Part shown: positions 6,349 through 14,501 of the stretch, piece by piece
How positions within the stretch are numbered: position 1 is the first letter of the stretch
Layout: the number at the start of each line of letters is the position of its first letter
Assembly (NCBI GenBank): GCA_017623935.1
Contig: JAGAOC010000058.1
Span: 1 to 40,707, forward strand
Direction: 5' to 3'
DNA length: 40,707 nt
Source: Agathobacter sp.
GTDB lineage: Bacteria > Bacillota > Clostridia > Lachnospirales > Lachnospiraceae
Position numbers and translations under genes: made by a program
Notes under the pieces: generated by a model
What the model saw: the letters and a program-made list of their open reading frames with translations, nothing else
The model's database searches: none
Told to the model about the DNA's origin: nothing

Positions 6349-8997
6349 TTATTTCATCTGCGCCAATCTCTGTTCTACCTGAGCCATCATCTGCTCATAT
6401 TTTGCAAGTTTTTCTTTTTCTTCCTGCACTTTCTCTGGTTTTGCGTTGCTTAAGAATTTTTCGTTAGAAAGCATTCCCTTAGAACGAGCCAGTTCCTTGG
6501 TCAGACGATCCTTTTCTTTATTCAGACGCTCTTTTTCTTTCTCGAAATCAACCAGATCTTCTAATGGAAGATAAACTACTGCAGATGGGATCACTACTGA
6601 AACTGTATCTTCTCCGATTCCATCCTTATCAGCCTGTACAGCGATCTCACTGGTAGAAGCCAGATTTACATATACTTCTTTGTTTGTTTCAAAGATCTCT
6701 CTGATAGCTGCATCTTCTGATACAATGTAGAGTTTTGCTTTCTTTGAAGGTGGAACATCCATTTCTGTACGAACATTACGAACGCCTTTTACCAGTTCCT
6801 TGCAGTGTTCAATGGCTGCTTCTTCTGCTGGGAAGTTCCATTCCTCTTTGAATTCAGGCCATTTTGAAAGCATGATCGTCTCTTCTTCGCTCTGTAAGGT
6901 ACAGAAAATCTCTTCTGTAATAAATGGCATATATGGATGTAACAGTTTTAATGCTTCTGTTAAAACCGTCTTCAATGTCCAAAGTGCTGCATTAGCAGAT
7001 GCCGGATCTTCGTCTTTCTTGTAAGTACGAACTTTTGCGATCTCGATGTACCAGTCACAGAACTCATCCCAGATAAAGTCATATACTTTCTGTACAGCAA
7101 TACCCAGTTCAAATTTGTCCATGTTCTCTGTAGCATCTTTTGCCAGAGTATTTACTTTGGAAAGGATCCACTTATCTGCTGCATGAAGTTCTTCTAAGGA
7201 TGGCTCTTTGATCTCCATACCTTCTAAGTTCATCATGATAAAACGGGAAGCGTTCCATACTTTATTGGCAAAGTTTCTGGAAGCCTCTACTCTCTCCCAG
7301 TAGAAACGCATATCATTTCCTGGTGCATTACCTGTGATCAGGGTCAGACGAAGAGCGTCTGCGCCGTATTTATCAATAACCTCTAATGGATCGATTCCGT
7401 TTCCAAGGGATTTACTCATCTTACGTCCCTGAGAGTCACGAACAAGACCGTGGAATAATACGGTATGGAATGGTGCTTTGCCCATCTGCTCGTATCCAGA
7501 GAAGATCATACGGATTACCCAGAAGAAGATAATGTCATATCCGGTTACCAGTACGTCGTTTGGATAGAAGTAATCTAAATCCTCAGTCTTTTCTGGCCAG
7601 CCTAAGGTTGAGAATGGCCATAACGCAGAGGAGAACCAGGTATCTAAGGTATCTGGATCCTGGGTCATATGAGCACAACCACATTTTGGACATACCCCTG
7701 GACTTTCAATGGAAACTACCATCTCACCACATTCATCACAGTACCAAGCTGGAATTCTGTGTCCCCACCAGAGCTGTCTGGAAATACACCAGTCACGGAT
7801 ATTGTCTGTCCAGTTGAAATAGGTCTTATCCATACGTTTTGGAAGAAGTTCGATCTCTCCGTTCTTTACGCCTTCTACAGCTGGTTTGATCATTTCATCC
7901 ATTTTTACGAACCACTGCTGTTTGATCATTGGCTCTACAGTTGTTCCACAACGATCGTGAGTTCCTACGTTATGAGAATGAGGCTCTACTTTTACTAAAA
8001 GTCCCATTTCTTCTAAATCTTTTACCAATGCTTTTCTACATTCGTAGCGATCCATTCCTACATATTTGCCGGATTTCTCGTTCATAGTAGCATCATCATT
8101 GATAACAACGATCTCTTCTAAGTTGTGACGTTTTCCAACTACAAAGTCATTTGGGTCATGAGCAGGTGTGATCTTTACACAACCGGTTCCAAATTCTTTA
8201 TCTACATAAGAGTCTGCGATAACTGGGATCTGTCTTCCTGTAGTTGGCAGCTCTAACATTTTGCCAATGATGTCTTTGTATCTGTCATCCTCTGGGTTTA
8301 CTGCTACTGCAGTATCTCCAAATAAAGTCTCTGGACGAGTGGTAGCGATCTCTACGAATCTACCTTCTTCGCCAACTACTGGGTAGTTAATATGCCAGAA
8401 AAATCCATCCTGTTCTTCATGCTCTACTTCTGCATCAGAAATGGAAGTCTTACAAACCGGACACCAGTTTACGATACGGGATCCTTTGTAGATCCAGCCT
8501 TTTTCATATAATTTGATGAAAACATCCTGTACTGCATGGGAACATCCCTCATCCATGGTAAAACGTTCTCTTTCCCAATCTGCAGAAGAACCTAATTTTT
8601 TCAGCTGTTTGATAATGCGTCCGCCGTACTCTTCTTTCCAATCCCAGCACTTCTCTAAGAAGCCTTCTCTTCCCAGATCTGCCTTGTCAATTCCCTGCTC
8701 TTTTAATGCCTCAATAACCTTAACCTCTGTAGCGATAGAAGCATGGTCGGTTCCTGGCTGCCACAGCGCATTGTAACCCTGCATTCTCTTATAACGGATC
8801 AGAATATCCTGCATGGTGTTATCTAAAGCGTGTCCCATGTGAAGCTGACCGGTAATATTTGGTGGTGGCATTACAATGGTAAATGGTTTCTTGCTTCTGT
8901 CTACTTCCGCATGAAAATAACCATTGTCTTCCCACTTCTTATATAAGCGGTCTTCAATATCTTTTGGATCATAAGTTTTGTTCAGTTCTTTGCTCAT
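6349..8997 (-). CDS. valS: Valyl-tRNA synthetase
   Basis: An 882-residue class I aminoacyl-tRNA synthetase that charges tRNA-Val with valine in the cytosol. The HIGH motif is PPNITGQLHMGHALD (about residues 45-58). The KMSKS loop is GRKMSKSLGNG (about 525). The editing (CP1) domain contains ATTRPETLFGDTAVAVNP. Cysteine pairs (CPVC; CDEC and CPKC) look like zinc knuckles. The C-terminus ends in the ValRS coiled-coil arm (after about 815). Full family length. The start has AAAGGA 8 nt upstream. Expression is controlled by the T-box leader at 9159-9433. Confidence 0.98.
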   Translation of the reverse strand: MSKELNKTYDPKDIEDRLYKKWEDNGYFHAEVDRSKKPFTIVMPPPNITGQLHMGHALDNTMQDILIRYKRMQGYNALWQPGTDHASIATEVKVIEALKEQGIDKADLGREGFLEKCWDWKEEYGGRIIKQLKKLGSSADWERERFTMDEGCSHAVQDVFIKLYEKGWIYKGSRIVNWCPVCKTSISDAEVEHEEQDGFFWHINYPVVGEEGRFVEIATTRPETLFGDTAVAVNPEDDRYKDIIGKMLELPTTGRQIPVIADSYVDKEFGTGCVKITPAHDPNDFVVGKRHNLEEIVVINDDATMNEKSGKYVGMDRYECRKALVKDLEEMGLLVKVEPHSHNVGTHDRCGTTVEPMIKQQWFVKMDEMIKPAVEGVKNGEIELLPKRMDKTYFNWTDNIRDWCISRQLWWGHRIPAWYCDECGEMVVSIESPGVCPKCGCAHMTQDPDTLDTWFSSALWPFSTLGWPEKTEDLDYFYPNDVLVTGYDIIFFWVIRMIFSGYEQMGKAPFHTVLFHGLVRDSQGRKMSKSLGNGIDPLEVIDKYGADALRLTLITGNAPGNDMRFYWERVEASRNFANKVWNASRFIMMNLEGMEIKEPSLEELHAADKWILSKVNTLAKDATENMDKFELGIAVQKVYDFIWDEFCDWYIEIAKVRTYKKDEDPASANAALWTLKTVLTEALKLLHPYMPFITEEIFCTLQSEEETIMLSKWPEFKEEWNFPAEEAAIEHCKELVKGVRNVRTEMDVPPSKKAKLYIVSEDAAIREIFETNKEVYVNLASTSEIAVQADKDGIGEDTVSVVIPSAVVYLPLEDLVDFEKEKERLNKEKDRLTKELARSKGMLSNEKFLSNAKPEKVQEEKEKLAKYEQMMAQVEQRLAQMK

Positions 8998-9020
8998 AAT
9001 TCTTTCCTTTCTTTTTGAAT

Positions 9021-9159
9021 AAAAAAGATTGCGCTTCGCGCAATCTCCGCGCGCGAGCGGTATTGCGAAGCAATAAACTTCTTCTCCGCGAGCTGCGCAT
9101 AATTGACACGTAGTGTCTTTTATTTGCTAGGGAATTCCAGAGGAATTTCCTAGCAAATA
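9021..9159 (-). other. Chain of extra hairpins between the T-box terminator and valS
   Basis: Reading toward valS, four more hairpins follow the T-box terminator. (1) 9121-9138 / 9142-9159 has 18-nt arms with one mismatch around AGA. (2) GACAC / GTGTC at 9105-9117. (3) TATTGC / GCAATA at 9061-9075. (4) AGATTGCGC / GCGCAATCT at 9026-9046 with a 3-nt loop, directly followed on the minus strand by six T, like a second intrinsic terminator. GC-rich CGCG tracts lie between (3) and (4). The whole segment is about 140 nt and is not part of a standard T-box. It may be a dispersed repeat element or extra regulatory RNA. Confidence 0.7.
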
Positions 9160-9195
9160 AAAAAAGCCCTTTACGTCAGAAATAACGTAAAGGGC
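9159..9195 (-). terminator. T-box terminator hairpin
   Basis: Perfect 11-bp arms GCCCTTTACGT (9166-9176) and ACGTAAAGGGC (9185-9195) with an 8-nt loop. Seven T follow on the minus strand (9159-9165). It is the regulated terminator of the valS T-box. Confidence 0.92.
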
Positions 9196-9433
9196 GAATC
9201 AGCGCGGTACCACCTTTGTTCCTGTCGGAGCCTAAGCTCGAACAGCTCTTGTCCGTTAACGGGGACGAAGCGGAATCACTTACTAAGATTTCTCAAACAA
9301 TGATCTGTTCTGCGATTCGGTTCAAAAGCTACCTTCCATAATCTTACCTTCAAAGCACTTTGCAGCCTGTGAGTGCCTCTCTCTGGGAAGTCATATTATG
9401 TACTCCTCTTTCTCATAACCTTTGTTCATATAT
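9159..9433 (-). ncRNA. T-box leader RNA (valine-responsive) of valS
   Basis: A classical T-box riboswitch that senses uncharged tRNA-Val. The T-box sequence itself is on the minus strand at 9203-9217 (AAAGGTGGTACCGCG), the antiterminator half that pairs with the tRNA acceptor end. It is followed by a strong terminator. Upstream is a long stem I region (about 9320-9425) with AGAGAG and GGCTGC-like apical elements. The candidate specifier codon is GUA (Val) at 9330-9332 in GGAAGGTAGC; a second GAAGGTA occurs at about 9345-9351, so the exact register needs folding, but both give Val. Together with the hairpins at 9021-9159 this explains the otherwise gene-free stretch 8998-9475. Confidence 0.93.
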
Positions 9434-9439
9434 AAAAGT

Positions 9440-9468
9440 ATGATACTTGCAGGTTATAAATTTGTCAA
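9440..9468 (-). promoter_or_regulatory. Promoter of the valS T-box transcript
   Basis: Perfect TTGACA (9463-9468) and TATCAT (9440-9445) on the minus strand, spaced 17 nt. Transcription would start near 9433, at the expected 5' end of the T-box leader. The -35 begins only 8 nt after the tetR-like stop codon. Confidence 0.85.
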
Positions 9469-9475
9469 GATAAAT

Positions 9476-10117
9476 TTAGTTCAAAGACTTCACTATGCAG
9501 TCATAGAGAAAGGCTTTTGTTTCCTCCAGATCCATGGACAGCTGGGGCAGTGTCCCAACTCCGGAAACGGAGAGAGCATAACCAATGACTGCATTGACAA
9601 ATGCCAGTAATCTTTTATGTTTATCCTGCTCTAAATAAAATCCCTGTCTATATCCTTCTTCCATAAGCTTCTGGATCCGATTGTAAAGAAAATTCTGAAT
9701 TTCACCAAACACATCGCAATTCTCTTTTCCTTCTAATTCATGACAATCTCCAATGGAACCCAGATTGATCTTCAGTGTCCGAATGATCATCTGATAATAG
9801 TCTTTATTGTCATAGATCCAGTCAAAGACCAGATACATCTTCTTTTTAAAATCTGTTGTCTTTTCTACCGCTTCATTCAATTCTGAAAGCCTGCCCCCCA
9901 CCTCATAGAGGAGGGCGCTGGCGATCAACTCTTCCTTAGAAGAAAAATATTCGTATGCAGTTCCTTTTCCAATCCCTGCTTTTTTTGTGATATCTGACAC
10001 GGTCAATTCATCCAGAGAATTGTTTTCCAAAATCAGTTCTGAAACTGCCTGATACATTGCTTTCGCCTTCGGAGATGGCTCTGCGATATTTTTCAGTTTC
10101 AGCTCAAAATCTCCCAT
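9476..10117 (-). CDS. TetR/AcrR family regulator of the RND exporter
   Basis: A 213-residue TetR-type repressor. The N-terminal helix-turn-helix is clear: SDITKKAGIGKGTAYEYFSS followed by KEELIASALLYE (about residues 40-72). The remainder is a helical ligand-binding and dimer domain with no family-specific signature I recognise. Its ATG overlaps the RND gene stop by one base (TAATG at 10117), with GGAGGAA just upstream, so it is translationally coupled to the exporter. The palindrome at 14080-14095 next to the RND promoter is the obvious operator, implying that the protein represses its own operon and is released by an exporter substrate. No terminator was seen after it. Confidence 0.92.
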   Translation of the reverse strand: MGDFELKLKNIAEPSPKAKAMYQAVSELILENNSLDELTVSDITKKAGIGKGTAYEYFSSKEELIASALLYEVGGRLSELNEAVEKTTDFKKKMYLVFDWIYDNKDYYQMIIRTLKINLGSIGDCHELEGKENCDVFGEIQNFLYNRIQKLMEEGYRQGFYLEQDKHKRLLAFVNAVIGYALSVSGVGTLPQLSMDLEETKAFLYDCIVKSLN

Positions 10118-13100
10118 TAGAATTCCTCCTCTACCATGCTCTTTTCACGGTTAAAAGCATCATAGATACAAGGAATGACGATCAGGGTAAGAATGGTTCC
10201 ATATACCAGACCACCTATGATGGTGATAGCCATTGGACGCATCATTTCTGATCCATCTCCGAATCCTGCCGCCGTGGTTGACATAGCAAGAACGGTAGTA
10301 AGTACGGTCATTAAGATTGGACGTAAACGAGTCTTTCCTGCATCAATGATAGCTTCGTGCTTACTCATACCTTCTTTTCTTGCCTGATTGATATAGTCGA
10401 TCAATACGATACCATTGTTTACGATCAGACCTGCCAGCATAACGAATCCCAGCATGGAGATAACGCCAACTTCCATTCCTGCCATAAACAGTGCGATAAA
10501 TCCACCGGTAAAGGCTAATGGAATAGTAAACATGATAATAAATGGTGACGCAAGAGACTGGAACTGAGCTACCATGATCAGATAAATGAAGATAACTGCT
10601 AAAAGCAGCATTAATATCAACTGACTCATAGATTCGTTAATGGTCTCATCCTCTCCTGCCATTTCAATGGAATATCCTTCCGGAATATTCATTTTGTCAA
10701 TTTTTTTCTGTAATTCTTCACTGACCAGAGTAACGTTATGATCATCATCCACACCACAGGATACAGTCAGATATCTGGTCTGAGAATCTCTGTAAATAGT
10801 ACTTAATGTGGTATTTTCCTCAAAGGTACAGATGTCTGTTAAAGGTACTTCTTTTTCATTTCCTTCTTTGTCCGTGTAGGTAAAAGAAAGCTTCTTAATA
10901 TCATTTAAATCAGCTGCAGACTGTTCTTCTGTCTGTAAATAAACCGCATAGTCCTTAATATCTGTAGAAATTGTAGTTGCACTGCTACTGCTTGCCATTT
11001 CTGCATATACCAGCTGGTATACCTGAGCTACAGTATAACCATACTCTGCTGCTTTTTCTTTATCTACAGAAATACTCATCTGTGGAGTATTGTTATCCAG
11101 ACCATCTTCTATATCTATGATTCCTTCAACTTCTTCCATTGCTGCTGATATCTCTGCTGCTAATTTCTGAAGGGTTTGGATATCTGAACCTTTGATGTTA
11201 ACCGATAATCCTGAGCCAAAATATGCAGAGAAATCCATAGAGGAAGAACTTGCATCTACAAGACAATCCAGATCACTGGTTCTTTCCAAAATCTCTTCTG
11301 AGATCTCTTTGGTACTTACATCTGCTTCTTCATCCAAAAGGATATACATGGTCACACTGGAATCTCCTCCGCTCATAAGACTCATAGTGGAGCTTCCGCC
11401 AGCAGACGCACTGATGGTTTCAATTCCCTCAATATCTGATATTCTGTCCATGATCTCATTGGACATATCGGTCAGTTCTTCAAAAGTAAGAGTTTCGCCT
11501 TCTTTTGCAGAAATCGTCACAGAAAGCTGATCTGTCTCCATGTCCATATCCATAAATGTCAAACCTTTTGATAAGGATAATGCCGCACTTACTACTAAGA
11601 GTAAAATTGCAACAACAAATACTAAAGGTTTAAATCTTAAACATACTTCCAGGATATTTCCATAAATATCCTTAAATTTATCAAACCAAGGATGTTTGAT
11701 CTCTCTGGTGCTACGCAAAGTTGCAGAGGATAATGCCGGTACAAAAGTAAGGGCAACCACAAGACTTGCCAGTAAAGTAAAGGCTACGGTCAATGCCAGA
11801 TCCATAAAGAGCTGACGGGTGAAGCCTTCCATAAAGATAATTGGTGCATAAACACTTACGGTAGTAAGGGTAGAAGCTACGATCGCACCTGTTACCTGAG
11901 ATGCACCTTCTACTGCTGCTTTTTTAATAGAATATCCTTCACTTCTCAAACGGTAAATATTTTCAATTACTACAATGGAGTTATCTACCAACATACCGAT
12001 TCCCAACGTCAATCCCGACAAAGAAATGATATTTAAAGTAATTCCTGAGAAATACATGAGCACGATGGCAGTAACTACAGAAAGAGGGATAGAGCAAGCA
12101 ATAACGATCGTAGGTTTTACATCCTTTAAGAATAAGAGCAGGATGAAGATCGCTAAGATCGCTCCAATGATCATGTTCTGCACAACGCTATCCACGATCA
12201 TATCTATGTAAATTCCCTGATTCATCAATACCGTCAGATGTAATCCTTCTGTCTCTTTTTCCAGACTCTCAAATTTATCTAAAATACGATCAGTTACTTC
12301 ACCGGTGGAATAGCCCGTTTGTTTTTCCAAAGAAAGGGTAATTCCCGGATTACCATTGATGATGGCATAAGTCTCATTGGAGTTATCCACCATTTCAATG
12401 TCTGCCACATCAGAAAGACGAATGATTCCAACCTCATCCATTCCCAGATCCAGCAGTACCAGGTTTTCCAGATCATCCACAGATTCTACCGCTTCGCCTA
12501 CACGTACCAGATACTGAGTATCTCCATCATAAGCATAACCTGCTGGCATATCAAAGTTCTGAGCAATCAAAAGTCCTTTTAATGTATCCAAAGTAAGGAT
12601 TCCGTTCAGGTCTGCTGAATTTAATGCTTCTTCCTTGGCGGATTCCAAACTGTCTTGAGCGGATTTCAAGGATTCTGCTGCATTGGATAACTCTGCTGAA
12701 CTGCTGCTCATCTGAAGAGCTGCCAATGCTGCATTGGCATTTAAGGTTTCTAAAGCACTAGAAAGTGTTACTTTTCCTTCTTCTACCTGTACTAAAGCGG
12801 CTTCAATAGTAGAAATTCCTGAATTCACCTGGGTAAGGAGTTTTCCTACTTCTGCTGCTGCCGGTTCCAGATCTTCATAAGTCTTAACTTTGATGTCCAT
12901 AGCAGATAGACCGGCAAACTGCTCTGCAATCTTAGTATTGGCTGCCGCCAGACCTGTCTCTGCTTCTGTTTTCTGAGTCTTTAATGCTGCCAGATTCTCT
13001 TCCAAACTGGAAAGAGTTGCTTTTGCAGTGGCAAGCTGTCCTTCCAGTTCTGTGGTGGACTGCCCTGCCTGCTGCATTCCTGCAATGGCAGTTTCTAACT

Positions 13101-14055
13101 CTGCAATTCCCGCCTGAGTCTGTGGAATCGCCGCTTCAATATCTGCAATTCCTTTTGTCAGCTGCTCAATTCCTGTTGGGATCTGAACAAGCTGCTGATA
13201 CTCTTCTGAATCTAAGAATGTGCTGATTCCACTCTGTACTTTTTCAAGAGATTCCTTCTGGGATTTCAGATCGGTTAACTGTTTATTTAAATCTTCCTCT
13301 GTCTTATAGAGCTCATCTCTCTGCTCTAGTACCTGATTGACTGCGTCAGACAACTGATTTTTTCCATCTTCCATTGCCTGCTGTCCGCTTTCCACTTCTG
13401 AGGAAGCATCATCTAATTCCTGCTGTGGTTCCTCAAACTGCTTGCTGATGGCATCTTGGATCTTCTCATTCAAAGCGTCGATCTTTGACTGATTTAAGGT
13501 CACCTGAATATCCTCTTCCAACTGACCTGTGGTGGTAACAGAAGCCACACCTTCAAGACTTTCCAAGGTTGGAAGCAGATCATTATTGACATAATCACTA
13601 AGCTCGGAAGCGTCCATTCCATCCATATCAACTGCCGCTGCCATAACCGGAAGCATATCCGGATTGATCTGCATGATCATTGGAGTTCCGACGCTGTCAC
13701 TCCAACTTCCTGATAACTGATCCAATTCCTGCTGGATCTCAATTACAACAGAATCCATATTTGCACTCTGCTCATATTCACAGGTTACAATGGAATAACT
13801 ATTGTAAGACATGGAACTTACATTCTTAATATTAGATGTGGTTGCCATTGCCGCTTCGATGGGTGCCGTTACTTCCGACTCCACCTTCTCTGGGCTGGCT
13901 CCCAGATCCGTAGTAATGATCAGTGCATACTGAAAGCTCATATCCGGCAAAAGGTCGGTAGTCATCTTGGATAATGACACCACGCCTAATACGATCACCA
14001 GTACAACTGCTACTAATACGGTAAAGGGTTTCTTTACACTAAATTTTGCGATCAT
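10117..14055 (-). CDS. RND-family efflux transporter with large coiled-coil insertion
   Basis: A 1312-residue membrane exporter of the RND (AcrB/SwrC-like) superfamily. It has one N-terminal helix (KKPFTVLVAVVLVIVLGVVS), a large extracellular loop, a first bundle of helices (LFLKDVKPTIVIA, GMLVDNSIVVIENIYR), a second extracellular loop and a second bundle (VMLAGLIVNNGIVLIDYI). The TM4 motif has Asp-Asn where AcrB has Asp-Asp. AcrB is about 1050 residues. The extra length lies in the first loop, about residues 190-480, as Gln/Glu/Leu/Ala-rich heptad-like helices. The ATG at 14055 is chosen because AGGAGG lies 7 nt upstream; an earlier in-frame ATG lies inside the -10 box and cannot be translated. 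No membrane-fusion protein or outer-membrane partner is near. Substrate unknown. Confidence 0.92.
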   Translation of the reverse strand: MIAKFSVKKPFTVLVAVVLVIVLGVVSLSKMTTDLLPDMSFQYALIITTDLGASPEKVESEVTAPIEAAMATTSNIKNVSSMSYNSYSIVTCEYEQSANMDSVVIEIQQELDQLSGSWSDSVGTPMIMQINPDMLPVMAAAVDMDGMDASELSDYVNNDLLPTLESLEGVASVTTTGQLEEDIQVTLNQSKIDALNEKIQDAISKQFEEPQQELDDASSEVESGQQAMEDGKNQLSDAVNQVLEQRDELYKTEEDLNKQLTDLKSQKESLEKVQSGISTFLDSEEYQQLVQIPTGIEQLTKGIADIEAAIPQTQAGIAELETAIAGMQQAGQSTTELEGQLATAKATLSSLEENLAALKTQKTEAETGLAAANTKIAEQFAGLSAMDIKVKTYEDLEPAAAEVGKLLTQVNSGISTIEAALVQVEEGKVTLSSALETLNANAALAALQMSSSSAELSNAAESLKSAQDSLESAKEEALNSADLNGILTLDTLKGLLIAQNFDMPAGYAYDGDTQYLVRVGEAVESVDDLENLVLLDLGMDEVGIIRLSDVADIEMVDNSNETYAIINGNPGITLSLEKQTGYSTGEVTDRILDKFESLEKETEGLHLTVLMNQGIYIDMIVDSVVQNMIIGAILAIFILLLFLKDVKPTIVIACSIPLSVVTAIVLMYFSGITLNIISLSGLTLGIGMLVDNSIVVIENIYRLRSEGYSIKKAAVEGASQVTGAIVASTLTTVSVYAPIIFMEGFTRQLFMDLALTVAFTLLASLVVALTFVPALSSATLRSTREIKHPWFDKFKDIYGNILEVCLRFKPLVFVVAILLLVVSAALSLSKGLTFMDMDMETDQLSVTISAKEGETLTFEELTDMSNEIMDRISDIEGIETISASAGGSSTMSLMSGGDSSVTMYILLDEEADVSTKEISEEILERTSDLDCLVDASSSSMDFSAYFGSGLSVNIKGSDIQTLQKLAAEISAAMEEVEGIIDIEDGLDNNTPQMSISVDKEKAAEYGYTVAQVYQLVYAEMASSSSATTISTDIKDYAVYLQTEEQSAADLNDIKKLSFTYTDKEGNEKEVPLTDICTFEENTTLSTIYRDSQTRYLTVSCGVDDDHNVTLVSEELQKKIDKMNIPEGYSIEMAGEDETINESMSQLILMLLLAVIFIYLIMVAQFQSLASPFIIMFTIPLAFTGGFIALFMAGMEVGVISMLGFVMLAGLIVNNGIVLIDYINQARKEGMSKHEAIIDAGKTRLRPILMTVLTTVLAMSTTAAGFGDGSEMMRPMAITIIGGLVYGTILTLIVIPCIYDAFNREKSMVEEEF

Positions 14056-14079
14056 AATATATCCTCCTGAAATTCTTCC

Positions 14080-14095
14080 GACCGACTGGTCGGTC
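14080..14095. promoter_or_regulatory. TetR-type operator palindrome
   Basis: GACCGACTGGTCGGTC: perfect 7-bp arms around a 2-bp centre. It starts about 10 bp downstream of the -10 and lies between the promoter and the RND ribosome binding site. GACCGAC/GTCGGTC half-sites are common for TetR-family repressors, and the only nearby regulator is the TetR gene of the same operon. Confidence 0.88.
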
Positions 14096-14104
14096 AGTAT
14101 CTTC

Positions 14105-14132
14105 ATTATACTCCCGGGATAATGAATTTCAA
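14105..14132 (-). promoter_or_regulatory. Promoter of the RND-tetR operon
   Basis: TTGAAA (14127-14132) and a perfect TATAAT (14105-14110) on the minus strand with 16 nt between. The operator palindrome covers the transcription start region. Confidence 0.8.
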
Positions 14133-14204
14133 GGGTATTTTATGGTTTTCATTCTTTTTTTAGAATTAGGAAATCCAGCTCTTTTCACACTAGCACTTAA
14201 AAAG

Positions 14205-14235
14205 AAAAAAACGGACGAGCAAAAGCCCATCCGTT
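14205..14235 (-). terminator. Rho-independent terminator after the 46-residue gene
   Basis: Arms AACGGACGAGC (14210-14220) and GCCCATCCGTT (14225-14235) pair over 11 bp, allowing two G-U pairs, around a 4-nt loop. A T run follows on the minus strand. It isolates the small gene from the RND promoter. Confidence 0.85.
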
Positions 14236-14266
14236 CTTGGTCTGTCTTCTTAAATGATATATTCTT

Positions 14267-14407
14267 CTATTCTTCTTCCAGAAGTTCCTCATCATCTTCA
14301 ATTGCCGCAACTGCTCCTGATACAGACGCTACTACTGCAATGACTGTAACAATGATTACTACTAAGATCAATATAAAAAAGAATACTAAAAAACCGCCTT
14401 CTGTCAT
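14267..14407 (-). CDS. Small single-helix membrane protein, 46 residues
   Basis: A short protein beginning MTEGGFLVFFFILILVVII. It has one long hydrophobic helix (about residues 6-36) and an acidic cytoplasmic or external tail (EDDEELLEEE). The start at 14407 has GGGAG about 8 nt upstream; an in-frame ATG five codons earlier lacks a ribosome binding site. It has its own promoter (14450-14478) and a strong terminator (14205-14235), so it is a complete monocistronic unit. I do not recognise the family. Size and layout fit small membrane peptides that modulate larger membrane complexes, but nothing here proves a partner. Confidence 0.78.
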   Translation of the reverse strand: MTEGGFLVFFFILILVVIIVTVIAVVASVSGAVAAIEDDEELLEEE

Positions 14408-14449
14408 TTCTTCATCTCCCATATGCAAATCCGTTAATTTATATTGTCC

Positions 14450-14478
14450 ATTTTAACATAAAAATATGGGTTTTACAA
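14450..14478 (-). promoter_or_regulatory. Promoter of the 46-residue membrane protein gene
   Basis: TTGTAA (14473-14478) and TAAAAT (14450-14455) on the minus strand, spaced 17 nt, about 43 nt before the start codon. Confidence 0.6.
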
Positions 14479-14501
14479 TGTAAAAAAGATTATGCTCTTT
14501 T

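Noticed and set aside
9021-9046. Second T-box or second riboswitch ahead of valS
   Set aside because: The hairpin plus T run looks like a terminator, but there is no second T-box motif or specifier region with it, so it is reported only as an unexplained hairpin chain.
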